Shown here piece by piece: positions 23,583 to 32,699 of a stretch of DNA of 64,000 bases. The DNA is from an uncultured Lachnospiraceae bacterium. Its GTDB lineage: Bacteria; Bacillota; Clostridia; Lachnospirales; Lachnospiraceae. Below the pieces are notes generated by a model. That model worked only from the letters and a program-made list of their open reading frames with translations. It was not told the origin of the DNA and made no database searches. The position numbers and the translations under genes were made by a program. Numbering within the stretch: position 1 is the first letter of the stretch; the number at the start of each line of letters is the position of its first letter. The stretch spans positions 1-64,000 of the forward strand of contig CAJTVT010000003.1 in assembly GCA_910580015.1 (NCBI GenBank), written 5' to 3'.

Positions 23583-24680
23583 TTGAAAAATTACAGTGTA
23601 TTGCATATTTGGGAGTTGTGTCAGATCTACGGAAGCCTAAGTAAACAGGAAAAACGCGATTTTTATCAGCATAAGTGTTATTATTATCAATTCTTTGTGA
23701 AAATGATTATTGTGTTGTCATGCATTGTATCTACCACATATCTTATCGCGGACTATAAGCTGAATGGGAATACTATTATGCCCACATTATTTCCGCGTTT
23801 ATTTGTGTTAGTTCCTCTGTTCTTTTATATCATTTTGGAGGCAAAGGCGAGAAGTTACCAGATCAAAGTATTTTTAAATTATCTTATGCTGAATTTGATC
23901 GTATTCACCATGGTTTGGGCAGTATATCATCTTGAAGTTAAGACGCATTTTAGTGAAGCCGCTGCCATTATGAATTTTATTTTTCTGATTTGCTGTCTGA
24001 GTTCCAGTCCGCTTTCTGGTATTCTGGGTTATAGCATCTTTTTTTTGGAGGTATTCTGTTCACATCAAGTTAATCATTATGAAAATATGGATGTTATTTT
24101 AGCCTTGAATATTCCTTGTTTTGTGACAATTATGCTGGCGCATTGTCTTCTGGATCTTGGGGAACTTGATCACTATCTAACATCCAAGAAGCTGGAACAA
24201 GCATTGATCACAGATCCATTGACAACAACATATAATCGTCATAAATTGAGCCGAATGATACAAGATAATAAAATTATAAATGAGCAGATGCCAATTTCAC
24301 TGATCATGCTGGACATTGATTATTTTAAGAAAATTAATGATACCCTTGGCCATTATGTCGGAGATCAAGCGCTTCGATATCTGGGAGAATTTTTAATGAG
24401 GGAGTTATCAGAAATTGGGATTGTGATCCGCTTTGGAGGGGAGGAATTTATGATTATATTATTTGGTTATTCGTCAAAGAAAGCACTTGAAAAAGCAGAA
24501 TATTTGCGCAAAAGAATTCAGTCCGCAGATGATTCACCCGTAAGTTTTACGATCTCTGTCGGGGTTGCGGCGTATAATGGTAATTTCAAAGAGTCCATGA
24601 ATGCGGCGGATGCGGCACTTTATCATGCAAAGGAATCTGGAAGAAATCAAGTATATTTGGATTGTGAGTTTACATATTAA
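23583..24680 (+). CDS. Membrane-bound diguanylate cyclase (GGDEF domain)
   Basis: 365 residues from a TTG start after AGAGAGGAAG. Six hydrophobic segments in residues 35-200 form a membrane sensor region without a known fold. A short linker leads to a full GGDEF domain (about 205-360): DPLTTTYNRHKL, LDIDYFKKINDTLGH with the metal-binding Asp, and an intact RFGGEEF active loop, followed by SVGVAAY and ADAALYHAKESGRN. It should make cyclic di-GMP. No RxxD inhibitory site is seen before the active loop. It is transcribed alone from a consensus promoter. Confidence 0.93.
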   Translation: MKNYSVLHIWELCQIYGSLSKQEKRDFYQHKCYYYQFFVKMIIVLSCIVSTTYLIADYKLNGNTIMPTLFPRLFVLVPLFFYIILEAKARSYQIKVFLNYLMLNLIVFTMVWAVYHLEVKTHFSEAAAIMNFIFLICCLSSSPLSGILGYSIFFLEVFCSHQVNHYENMDVILALNIPCFVTIMLAHCLLDLGELDHYLTSKKLEQALITDPLTTTYNRHKLSRMIQDNKIINEQMPISLIMLDIDYFKKINDTLGHYVGDQALRYLGEFLMRELSEIGIVIRFGGEEFMIILFGYSSKKALEKAEYLRKRIQSADDSPVSFTISVGVAAYNGNFKESMNAADAALYHAKESGRNQVYLDCEFTY

Positions 24681-24737
24681 TAGGATGAAACTGTAGAATT
24701 TGCTGTGTAAATTTAGAGTTTAGAATAGGAGAAATAT

Positions 24738-25583
24738 ATGATTCGTACCATTAAGACAGAAGAAATCACAAAAAATATTCGTCAAATGTGCATAGAGGCA
24801 AATCATTATCTGTCACCAGATATGGAGCAGGCTTTGAAATCAGCGGCCGATAATGAGCCGTCTCCACTGGGCAAGAAAATATTATGTCAGCTTCAGGAGA
24901 ATCTTGCCATAGCTGGAGAGGAATTAATTCCCATCTGTCAAGATACTGGTATGGCAGTGGTTTTTGCTGAAATTGGGCAGGATGTTCATCTGGAGGGGCA
25001 GCTTTTGGAGGACGCGGTCAATGAAGGAGTGCGCCAGGGGTATACAGATGGATATTTACGCAAATCTGTGGTGAAGGATCCTATTTTTCGTGAAAATACC
25101 AAAGATAATACTCCAGCAGTACTTCATTGTTCGATTGTGCAAGGGGATAAGATAAAACTCACGCTGGCACCCAAAGGATTTGGCAGTGAAAATATGAGTC
25201 GTATTTTTATGCTGAAGCCTGCGGATGGGGTTGAAGGGGTAAAACAGGCAATTCTCAATGCGGTAAAAGAGACAGGACCCAATGGATGTCCGCCTATGGT
25301 AATTGGAGTGGGAATTGGAGGTACATTTGAAAAATGTGCCTTACTTGCCAAGCAGGCTCTGATCCGCCCAGTGGGTGAACCTTCGATCATTCCATATGTC
25401 AAGGAACTGGAGCAGGAGATGCTTCAGAAAATAAATCAACTTGGCATTGGCCCTGGGGGACTGGGAGGAACCACGACAGCCCTTGCAGTGCATATTAATA
25501 CGTATCCCACACATATTGCAGGGCTTCCGGTTGCGGTCAATATCTGTTGTCATGTAAATCGCCATGTGGTGCGGGTGATTTAG
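24738..25583 (+). CDS. Fumarate hydratase class I, alpha subunit (TtdA-like)
   Basis: 281 residues. It is the iron-sulfur subunit of the two-subunit, oxygen-sensitive hydro-lyase family that interconverts fumarate and malate (or dehydrates tartrate). Cluster ligands are visible in PICQDTG (Cys67), NGCPP (Cys184) and VNICCH (about residue 271), spaced as in the family. KDNTPAVLH and GGTFEKC are further signatures. The beta subunit follows after 18 bases. In an anaerobe without a full cycle, fumarase is more likely than tartrate dehydratase, but sequence alone does not decide. Confidence 0.92.
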   Translation: MIRTIKTEEITKNIRQMCIEANHYLSPDMEQALKSAADNEPSPLGKKILCQLQENLAIAGEELIPICQDTGMAVVFAEIGQDVHLEGQLLEDAVNEGVRQGYTDGYLRKSVVKDPIFRENTKDNTPAVLHCSIVQGDKIKLTLAPKGFGSENMSRIFMLKPADGVEGVKQAILNAVKETGPNGCPPMVIGVGIGGTFEKCALLAKQALIRPVGEPSIIPYVKELEQEMLQKINQLGIGPGGLGGTTTALAVHINTYPTHIAGLPVAVNICCHVNRHVVRVI

Positions 25584-25601
25584 GGATATAGGGAGGTTAT
25601 T

Positions 25602-26216
25602 ATGGATAAGTATATTTCGACACCTGTGACTGAGGAGGTTACCAGTAAGCTTCAGGCAGGGGATTATGTATATATTTCGGGCACGGTGTATGTGGCAAGA
25701 GATGCTGCCCACCACCGGTTTATGGAGGCGTTAAAAAGGGTGGAAGAGGGAGCGTCTGAGGAAGAACGAATGACGCAGGAGTATAAGAAAAAAGCGGCAG
25801 ATTCTCTTCCATTTCCGATAGAAAATTCTACGATATACTATATGGGTCCTTCTCCAGCCAGAGAAGGGCGTCCCATCGGTTCTGCTGGGCCAACTACCGC
25901 AAGCCGCATGGATAAATATGCCCCCTGTTTGTTGGATCTGGGGCAGAAAGCAATGATTGGAAAAGGGAAACGTACACCAGAGGTGGTGGAGGCGATTATT
26001 CGCAATCGGGCTGTATATTTTGCAGCGGTAGGCGGCGCTGGAGCTCTTCTTTCGAAATGTATAAAATCATCTGAGCTTGTGTGTTATGAAGACCTTGGCG
26101 CAGAAGCGGTGTTAAAATTAGAGGTGGAAAATTTTCCAGTGATTGTAGTGATCGATCGGGAAGGAAATAATTTGTATGAGATGGCGATCAAAGCATATGC
26201 GAAAGACATAGAATGA
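25602..26216 (+). CDS. Fumarate hydratase class I, beta subunit (TtdB-like)
   Basis: 204 residues, the usual length. Family marks are LQAGDYVYISGTVYVARDAA, YYMGPSPAREGRPIGSAGPT with the conserved TTASRMD, and KGKR followed by YFAAVGGAGALLSKCI. It forms the swivelling C-terminal half of the active site with the alpha subunit just upstream, and both share the strong terminator at 26244-26290. Confidence 0.93.
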   Translation: MDKYISTPVTEEVTSKLQAGDYVYISGTVYVARDAAHHRFMEALKRVEEGASEEERMTQEYKKKAADSLPFPIENSTIYYMGPSPAREGRPIGSAGPTTASRMDKYAPCLLDLGQKAMIGKGKRTPEVVEAIIRNRAVYFAAVGGAGALLSKCIKSSELVCYEDLGAEAVLKLEVENFPVIVVIDREGNNLYEMAIKAYAKDIE

Positions 26217-26243
26217 CTGTTTTGGTGTCATGGAAAATAGAAA

Positions 26244-26290
26244 AACAGTGGTATCAGGAAAGGAATCGTTTTCTGATATCACTGTTTTTT
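26244..26290 (+). terminator. Terminator of the fumarase operon
   Basis: An 18-base stem (arms from 26244 and ending 26286, AACAGTGGTATCAGGAAA and its complement with wobble pairs) followed by six T. Confidence 0.92.
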
Positions 26291-26325
26291 CTCATATAAT
26301 GAAATTTCTTTGAATTTATAGATGG

Positions 26326-26396
26326 GAAAAAATAATTATCGCACTGTGGCGGAAGTGTAATATGTCGCTAAAGCGACCCGCTGCAATGCGATAATT
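26326..26396 (-). terminator. Terminator of the minus-strand coiled-coil gene
   Basis: Ten-base perfect stem AATTATCGCA (26334-26343) / TGCGATAATT (26387-26396), with an inner GTCGCT/AGCGAC hairpin. On the minus strand it is followed by ATTTTTT. It lies four bases past the stop of the gene at 26400. Confidence 0.8.
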
Positions 26397-26399
26397 GTT

Positions 26400-27218
26400 T
26401 TATAATAACAGATCTACATTGATGCCTTCGGGTGTAACAGGAGGCGCTGTCGCAGCCTGTACTGGCATCTGAACACCAGAGATTTCTAGTGTGACGCCAT
26501 TGGAATTTCCGCTGGAAGCTTCCGCTCGCTCACGTTCTAATTTATTGATCATAGCTTTTAAATATTTCATATCAGCTTCCATGATCTCTCGGAGCTCGTC
26601 TGATCTGTGTCGTTTTTTCATGCGTTCCAGATCTTCGGGTTCCATTTCTCCCTGCTTTGCAACCATCAGTTCCTCTGCAAGATCATCCAATCCAGTTTCC
26701 TCTACCAAAGTTTCCATGGTCTCACCCATGTAGTCCTCCATAATCTGTTGAAGTTCTTCCACGAGCTGTTTTAACTCTTCATTGCTCATTTCCATTTGTT
26801 CTTCTTCTTGATCAGGAAGCTCTGGTATACCATCCCCATCATTTTGGGTGACGGTGTCTTTTTGTGTTCTTGCCTGTTCTTCTTCCTGTAGATGATGCAT
26901 TCTTTTTTTGGCAATTCGCACCATTTTTTGTGCATGGATAATGGCATGTCTTAGCTCTGTTGCGTCATAGCTGTCATTGTCTTGATTTCTCTTAAGCATA
27001 GCCACCTTGCCTCTGGCTTTTGTCAAGACCTGTTTTGCCCCGTCAGGAGTTTTAGTCATTAAAATCTGGTTTGAAATAGACTTAAAACTGTATTGCAGGC
27101 GTTTCTTTTTCTTCTTCTTGGGGGCAATTTTCACACTTGTCATTTTGCTGTTGTTTCGACTACGAAAGCTTTCCAATTTTGCTTCCGTGCTTACGGATCC
27201 AATCATTTTCATACTCAT
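26400..27218 (-). CDS. Coiled-coil protein of unknown function
   Basis: 272 residues, start after GGGAGGATGAG. No signal peptide. An N-terminal basic patch of six lysines (PKKKKKKRLQYSF, about 33-45) precedes a helical region (about 50-120) and a long acidic coiled coil (140-240) rich in Glu and Met. The C-terminus is Pro/Val-rich and ends GINVDLLL. I do not recognise the family. It lies between convergent fumarase genes and a decarboxylase-type gene and has its own terminator. The low-complexity style recalls the protein at 5138-5962. Confidence 0.65.
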   Translation of the reverse strand: MSMKMIGSVSTEAKLESFRSRNNSKMTSVKIAPKKKKKKRLQYSFKSISNQILMTKTPDGAKQVLTKARGKVAMLKRNQDNDSYDATELRHAIIHAQKMVRIAKKRMHHLQEEEQARTQKDTVTQNDGDGIPELPDQEEEQMEMSNEELKQLVEELQQIMEDYMGETMETLVEETGLDDLAEELMVAKQGEMEPEDLERMKKRHRSDELREIMEADMKYLKAMINKLERERAEASSGNSNGVTLEISGVQMPVQAATAPPVTPEGINVDLLL

Positions 27219-27358
27219 ACGCTCATCCTCCCTGATATGGGTATACTCAAAAATTTATTTACCCTGACGGTAAGTCCTTTTACCGTATAGATCTATTAAA
27301 GAGAATATCGGTTATTTGGATTGGAAACTTTAGACAATGACTGATATTTAGCGTATTC

Positions 27359-28861
27359 TTATTGTTTTACCACTTGAATGGTTTTTCCATTTGGGTCACT
27401 AAATCCCTCTACAGATAATCCTTGGTTCTGGCATTGTTCCACAATGCTCAAAAGCTTTCCGGTAAGAATTTCACCTGGTGCGATCAGAGGAATTCCTGGT
27501 GGATAGAGATAAACGAATTCCTGGCTGATATGTCCAGTGGATGCTTTCAAAGCCAAAGATTCTGAGGGTTGTTCCATGGCAAGGGCAATGGGCATCTGTG
27601 GTTTCGGGTTTTGATATATGTCGTTGCTGGTCAAAAGCTTTGAATGTCCAGGTCTTTTGGAACCATAAATGATGCCAGAGCTTGGTTTGGATTTGCGGGC
27701 AGAAAGAGAAATATTGTTATCCATTTCCAGTAGAGCATGTTTTAGCCGCTGAAATCCTTCAGGGGAATCCATTAAACTGGTAAGAGCGATCGCATAATGT
27801 CCAGCACACATTTCCATCTGTAAATGATAGGTGTTTAGGAGTTTATGGAACAATTTTTGTCCAGTTAAATCGGAATTTCCCACAGATATTAATATTTTAG
27901 AAAAATCGTGGTCAAAACATATTTCTTCTGAAAGACCGGATTTCTCAAATATCTTCAAGTGTTTTAAGGCTTCGGCCTCCTGATAGAATGATTTGAGCTG
28001 CACGATATATTTTTCCATTTGCTCTTGACCTTTTGCCGCCATAAATCGGATGCACTGATCCATAGATGTCATTAACAGATAGGAAGGAGAGCTGCTCTGG
28101 TAAATGGACAGAAAGCGTTGGACAGCATCACGGTCGATTCGGTCAGAGTTTATATGAAGCAGGGCAGTCTGGGTAAAGCTGGGCAGCGTTTTATGCAGAC
28201 TTTGGATTACCAAATCTGCACCACAATCCAATGCAGATTCTGGAAGCTCTTCCGAAAAGGTTAAGTGTGCACCATGTGCTTCATCCACAATCAAAGGAAG
28301 GTCATATGCATGGACAATTTCTGCAATAGTTCTAATATCTGAAGTAATGCCATCATAGGTGGGAGAAGTGATGAATACTGCGGCAATCTGTGGCAAATCT
28401 TCCAGTGCCTTTGCAACATGGGCGGGAGAGATTGAACCAGAGATTCCAAATTCCGTTGCAGCAGGTAGAAGATATACCGTTTCCAATCCTCTTAAGTAAG
28501 CAGCATGATACGCAGAACGATGGCTATTTCGGGACATCAGTATGGTTCCCAGTCGTGGCATTGCAGCGCTGATGGCAGTTAAAATACCTGCGGTGCTTCC
28601 ATTAATTAGGTAGAAAGTCTCCTTTGCACCGTAAAGATCGGCGGCCCTTTGTTGTGCCTCTTTTAAAATTCCCTCTGGATGATGGAGATTATCAAAACCT
28701 TCAATTTCTGTAATGTCCAGGGAGTAAAGATTGGAAAAGTCAATGGTTTTTTGTTTGTGGCCTGGCATATGAAATGGATAACAGTCACTGTCAGAATAGG
28801 TTTGCAGTTTTTCTTCCAAAAGTGGGGCTTCGTCCTGCCAGGTGTATTTGATTTTGGACAT
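27359..28861 (-). CDS. Orn/Lys/Arg decarboxylase family PLP enzyme
   Basis: 500 residues. A fold-type I PLP enzyme of the short, wing-less Orn/Lys/Arg decarboxylase group (YaaO/SpeA/Cad-like). Seen are the N-terminal PFHMPGHKQ substrate loop, LINGSTAGI for phosphate binding, IVDEAHGAH with the PLP-binding Asp, and SLHKTLPSFTQTA with the Schiff-base Lys. The C-terminal domain (about 370-500) contains YPPGIPLIAPGE. It probably makes cadaverine, agmatine or putrescine; which amino acid it takes is not certain. Monocistronic in view. Confidence 0.88.
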   Translation of the reverse strand: MSKIKYTWQDEAPLLEEKLQTYSDSDCYPFHMPGHKQKTIDFSNLYSLDITEIEGFDNLHHPEGILKEAQQRAADLYGAKETFYLINGSTAGILTAISAAMPRLGTILMSRNSHRSAYHAAYLRGLETVYLLPAATEFGISGSISPAHVAKALEDLPQIAAVFITSPTYDGITSDIRTIAEIVHAYDLPLIVDEAHGAHLTFSEELPESALDCGADLVIQSLHKTLPSFTQTALLHINSDRIDRDAVQRFLSIYQSSSPSYLLMTSMDQCIRFMAAKGQEQMEKYIVQLKSFYQEAEALKHLKIFEKSGLSEEICFDHDFSKILISVGNSDLTGQKLFHKLLNTYHLQMEMCAGHYAIALTSLMDSPEGFQRLKHALLEMDNNISLSARKSKPSSGIIYGSKRPGHSKLLTSNDIYQNPKPQMPIALAMEQPSESLALKASTGHISQEFVYLYPPGIPLIAPGEILTGKLLSIVEQCQNQGLSVEGFSDPNGKTIQVVKQ

Positions 28862-28945
28862 GATTTGTCTCCTTAATTAATTTTCATATTTTTTCTGTGG
28901 TGACTGATATTGAGATTAAGTAATTAATCCGATTAACATTAGTCA

Positions 28946-29111
28946 CTAGTGTATTGACCACCTGATAATCAGACCAATTACTTGCCTGAATTTCCATCTG
29001 CTGCGTTAGATTTTCTAGTCGTAGCCACCGCTACGCCGTCAAAAATCTGCCTTGCAGAATGAAAATTCATTCTGCGTAATTAGTCTAAATGTTAGGCGGT
29101 CAGTACACTAA
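28946..29111. mobile_element. Palindromic element B, copy 4
   Basis: About 165 bp with ends CTAGTGTATTGACC and GGTCAGTACACTAA. The core CTGCGTTAGATTTTCTAG and AAAATCTGCCTTGCAGAA is shared with copies 1 and 3. It fills the gap upstream of the decarboxylase gene, 20 kb from the other copies. The left CTAG and right CTAA differ by one base. Confidence 0.72.
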
Positions 29112-29229
29112 AGCATTTTTTAACACGCTCTGGAATCTTGTGTGCAAGATTTTTATCAACAATTATTTGTTGAAGTGCTATCATAAGTATAACGGAAAAC
29201 AAGTGGAAACTCAAGAAGAGATGTGCCAG

Positions 29230-29475
29230 TCATTTTTTTAACGAAAACAATTCATATAAATCCATTTTTAAGACTTCTGAAAAAGCCAGTAATTCGTAAT
29301 CTGCCACAAAACGTTCTTGCTTTTCAATTCTGCTAATTACTTTTTGGGAAATTTCTATATTTCGTAATTGCATTTTAATCGCAAGCTCTTCCTGTGTTAA
29401 GTTTTGATTAATTCGAGCCAATTTAATTTGGGGCCCAATGATATTTGCTTTTCCTTCGTAATGATATATTTTCAA
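29230..29475 (-). CDS. XRE family regulator
   Basis: 81 residues from a TTG start at 29475, nine bases after a perfect AGGAGG; the longer frame to 29532 would start inside the ribosome site. A helix-turn-helix occupies about residues 9-65: IGPQIKLARINQNLTQEELA, then ISQKVISRIEKQERFVADYE, and LKMDLYELFSLKK at the end. No effector domain. It is transcribed away from the lipoprotein gene at 29728, and the two share a 250-base gap, so it may control that gene. Confidence 0.88.
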   Translation of the reverse strand: MKIYHYEGKANIIGPQIKLARINQNLTQEELAIKMQLRNIEISQKVISRIEKQERFVADYELLAFSEVLKMDLYELFSLKK

Positions 29476-29560
29476 TGTGTAATACCTCCTGATATCATAA
29501 TGATTTCTCTTTTGGACATTACCATAGTGCAAAAACAGCTTTACCTTAAAGATGACTATG

Positions 29561-29589
29561 TTGACATGAAAATACCGAAATAGTATAAT
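29561..29589 (+). promoter_or_regulatory. Consensus promoter of the lipoprotein gene
   Basis: TTGACA (29561-29566), 17 bp, TATAAT (29584-29589). The 130-base leader holds a hairpin around 29608-29646 (GGTTAT...ATAACC). Confidence 0.75.
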
Positions 29590-29727
29590 TAGTTAAAAGA
29601 TGACTAAAAAGGGTTATCTATTAATAGGAAAGGATCTATAGTATAACCAAACTTTAACCATATGATGTTTGATCCAAAGCATTCTTTAGAAGTGACTACA
29701 TGGGACTGGCAAATTCAGGAGGAAAAA

Positions 29728-30360
29728 ATGAAGAAAGTTATCGTATTTTTATTGACGGTATTTCTGGCTACTGGGTTGTCTGGCTGCAATCTGAAAGGAA
29801 ATATCCTGGATATCTCAGAAACTGTTGACGACGTAGAGCAAGACCAGGTCAATAAATTTACCCAAAATGGTTCCCTTGGCTGGACAGAGGGAAAGTTTAA
29901 ATTAAATGGAGAGGAAATCAATTTAAAGGGGAATGCATTGACGGTACAGGGGTTATTGGATTTGGGGTTTGAAATAGAAGGGCAGGAAATTTATAAAATT
30001 ATTGGTGCACCAAGTATTCAGAAATTTAAGAAAAATGGCATATTGCTAGAGGCAGCAGTTATCTCCTATGAAAAATGCGAATTTTCAGATTTAAAAGTAT
30101 TTCTGATATCGAGTAAGGATGGAATGAACCCGGAAATGGAATTAGATGGAATTGGGCTTGGAAGTACAATGGAGGAGGTATTGGACAAATTTGGAGAACC
30201 TTTTCACAAATCGGAACAAGAGGATTCCATTTCCTTTAGCTATCTAGCTGAAGTGAACGCTGATGAAATGTTTCAATATCATGTAGAACTAATTTTCGAG
30301 AATAAAATGGTCACTTCCATGGCATATACAGTGGGAGACAACAATATCATAACCTTTTAA
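29728..30360 (+). CDS. Lipoprotein of unknown function
   Basis: 210 residues from ATG 29728, after CAGGAGG; the in-frame upstream start at 29662 has no ribosome site and would hide the signal. The lipobox is LSGC (Cys at about 22). The mature domain contains IGLGSTMEEVLDKFGEP, a phrase seen in SmpA/OmlA-like small lipoproteins and other proteins with that fold. No enzyme motif. A minus-strand XRE gene lies upstream and element D directly downstream. Confidence 0.72.
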   Translation: MKKVIVFLLTVFLATGLSGCNLKGNILDISETVDDVEQDQVNKFTQNGSLGWTEGKFKLNGEEINLKGNALTVQGLLDLGFEIEGQEIYKIIGAPSIQKFKKNGILLEAAVISYEKCEFSDLKVFLISSKDGMNPEMELDGIGLGSTMEEVLDKFGEPFHKSEQEDSISFSYLAEVNADEMFQYHVELIFENKMVTSMAYTVGDNNIITF

Positions 30361-30444
30361 ATAATCGTTATCTTATAGGGGGTTCCATCATTTGTTTTGC
30401 ATCGATATAATCCTCAATGTATTTGCAAGAATATGATACACAAA

Positions 30445-30641
30445 TTTGAGTTTCCCCATTTTTTATAATAGCCGATATTATAGTGCCAAAAGGTCTTGCT
30501 GCCTTTGGCAGCATAGACATCTTGCACAAAAAGCACTCTGGAAAGCTAGCTTTTCAGAGCGCTTTTATGTGCAAAGTGTTTCCATCACTTTGTGATGGAA
30601 ACCTTTTGGCACTATGAATTGCAAAATGGGGAAACTCAAAA
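30445..30641. mobile_element. Palindromic element D (197 bp) with 9-bp duplication
   Basis: Inverted ends TTTGAGTTTCCCCATTTT (30445-30462) and its exact complement (30623-30640) are flanked by the 9-base direct repeat ATACACAAA (30436-30444 and 30642-30650). Inside is a second perfect 15-base inverted repeat, ATAGTGCCAAAAGGT (30480-30494 with 30601-30615). It encloses three hairpins: TGCTGCC/GGCAGCA, a long one around AAAGCTAGCTTT, and TTTCCATCA/TGATGGAAA. No gene. As RNA it would fold into a stem with a multi-branched head. Confidence 0.75.
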
Positions 30642-30653
30642 ATACACAAAGGA

Positions 30654-30682
30654 TTGAATTTGAGTGAATATTATAGTAGAAT
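30654..30682 (+). promoter_or_regulatory. Promoter of the chemoreceptor operon
   Basis: TTGAAT (30654-30659), 17 bp, TAGAAT (30677-30682), lying 12 bases after element D. The leader contains GAAACTCAAATTTG (30708-30721), the reverse of the sequence at the left edge of element D. Confidence 0.6.
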
Positions 30683-30742
30683 ATCTCTTAATATGGTAAT
30701 TAAAAAAGAAACTCAAATTTGGAGAACGAGGAGGAACGAAAG

Positions 30743-32698
30743 GTGAAAGTGAAGAGAAGCATCAGTGGCAAAATTTTGACAACGACGATTTTAATTATGA
30801 TGCTGTTGTCTGTGGTATTGGTTTCTTTGATGACACGTTCTATGACATCTTTGACAGATACGATCTTAACAAATGTATTGCCTTCTATGACCAAAACGGC
30901 GTCTCAAAGTGTGGAGGGAAATATTCATTTGTTGGCGGAACGTCTGATTATGATCGGTGACAATGAAGTTATAGTTGACACAGAGACTAGCAAAGAACAG
31001 AAACTTGCTGTGTTGGAAAATGCACAGTCAGGAATTGAGTTTTTATGGCTTGGCCTTTATGATGCTCAGGGGGAATTGTATGTAGGAGCAGATATTTGTC
31101 CCAAGTCCATACAGGATAGAAATGTATTCTTTTCCATGCAAGAGACACAAAATCTTGTGGTAGATGATGTGAATTCTGGCAGTGAGGAGTTGGAGCTTGT
31201 CATAGGAAAACCCATCACAGATGGGGAAGGAGAGTTGCAATATTACCTGGTGGGAAGTTATAAGTATGACGTGCTCAATGACGTGCTCAACAGTATTAAT
31301 ATAAGTGCCAATGGTGAAGCCTTCATTGTGAATGCAGAAGGTAAGGTTATAGGTTATCGTGATAAAGAGCTGGTTGCACAACAGGTAGATTTGTCAGATT
31401 ATACACGGGGAGACGATTTGGAGAAAAAGGTAGTCTCTGGAGAGACTGGCGTTATGTCTTTGGGAGATGAGAAAGATGTTAAGCTGGCAAGCTATGTGCC
31501 GATCAATGGGGCGAACTGGTATCTGGCTATTATTGTTCCTTGCAGTGATTTTATGGAGCCTGCAAAAGAAAGCGCCATGTGGGGAATAATGATGACAGTA
31601 TTGATGCTTCTTCTTGCTGTACTGGTTATCATAGGTTTCTCTTCCAAGATTCGTAGATCCTTGAAGACGGTTACCAGCCGAATAGAACTTTTGGAACAGG
31701 GAGATTTGAAAACCCCAACAGAAGTGATACAGACCAGGGATGAGACACAGACATTGTCTTTGGCGTTAAATAATACTATTACAGGGATTAACGGATATAT
31801 TTCCCAGCTTTCTAATGTGCTGTCCAATATATCAGAAGGAAATTTTGATGTTTCCATAGAGGAAGATTTTCAGGGTGATTTTGTCCAGATCAAAAATGCG
31901 TTGGAGAAAATTATTGAATCTTTAAATAAAATGCTTGTATCGGTGCAGGATTCTTCTGCGGAGGTTTTAAGTACAGCAAAGACAGTATCCGAAAGCGCAG
32001 CTATGGTACATAATGGTTCTACCGAACAGTCAAACTCTTTGACAGTCTTGACCGAAGAGGCCAAGGCGATTGAGAAAAATATTCTTGAGGTAGATGAAAA
32101 TACCAGGCGCGCGGGAGAATTGATGGAACAGGCCATGAGTAGTATGGATACTGGCGATGAAAAGATGAGAAATCTGCTCAAAGCGATGGAGGATATACAT
32201 GACAATGCCATAGAAATTAATAAAGTCAATAAATTATTGGAGGATATTGCACAGCAGACAAATATTTTGGCTTTAAATGCATCTGTTGAGGCCAGCAGAG
32301 CAGGAGAAATGGGCAAAGGATTTGCGGTGGTTGCGTCCGAAGTCCGCAATTTGGCGGCACAAAGTACCGAATCTGCACATCATGTCTCTGAGGTGATAAG
32401 CAACTCCCAGTATGCAATTCAGAATGGTATGGAGTATGCAAAACAGGCAGCAGAATCCTTTGGTGATATCGGAGATATTTCAAATGAGATTTCTGAGATT
32501 ACGAAACGTTTGGGAGAAGCAGTAGGTGTCCAAAAGGATTCTTTGGAGACAATTACCATTCAGATCGACCAGATTAATGACTTTGCACAGAAAAATCTGG
32601 ATGCTAGTTATGAGAGTACAACGGCTAGTCAGAGATTGCATCAGCAGGCACAGGAACTTCAAAGTGTGTCAGGGCGCTTCCGGTTAAGGAGGTTTTAA
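30743..32698 (+). CDS. Methyl-accepting chemotaxis protein
   Basis: 651 residues from the GTG at 30743, eight bases after GAGGAGG. Membrane helices at about 12-35 and 280-300 enclose an extracellular double-Cache-like sensor domain. HAMP follows (about 305-355), then a cytoplasmic coiled coil with the signalling tip IAQQTNILALNASVEASRAG and RNLAAQS. The final residues lack an NWETF-type CheR tether. The two lipoproteins immediately downstream (first one 2 bases away) are probably its extracytoplasmic partners or share its signal. Confidence 0.93.
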   Translation: MKVKRSISGKILTTTILIMMLLSVVLVSLMTRSMTSLTDTILTNVLPSMTKTASQSVEGNIHLLAERLIMIGDNEVIVDTETSKEQKLAVLENAQSGIEFLWLGLYDAQGELYVGADICPKSIQDRNVFFSMQETQNLVVDDVNSGSEELELVIGKPITDGEGELQYYLVGSYKYDVLNDVLNSINISANGEAFIVNAEGKVIGYRDKELVAQQVDLSDYTRGDDLEKKVVSGETGVMSLGDEKDVKLASYVPINGANWYLAIIVPCSDFMEPAKESAMWGIMMTVLMLLLAVLVIIGFSSKIRRSLKTVTSRIELLEQGDLKTPTEVIQTRDETQTLSLALNNTITGINGYISQLSNVLSNISEGNFDVSIEEDFQGDFVQIKNALEKIIESLNKMLVSVQDSSAEVLSTAKTVSESAAMVHNGSTEQSNSLTVLTEEAKAIEKNILEVDENTRRAGELMEQAMSSMDTGDEKMRNLLKAMEDIHDNAIEINKVNKLLEDIAQQTNILALNASVEASRAGEMGKGFAVVASEVRNLAAQSTESAHHVSEVISNSQYAIQNGMEYAKQAAESFGDIGDISNEISEITKRLGEAVGVQKDSLETITIQIDQINDFAQKNLDASYESTTASQRLHQQAQELQSVSGRFRLRRF

Positions 32699-32699
32699 G

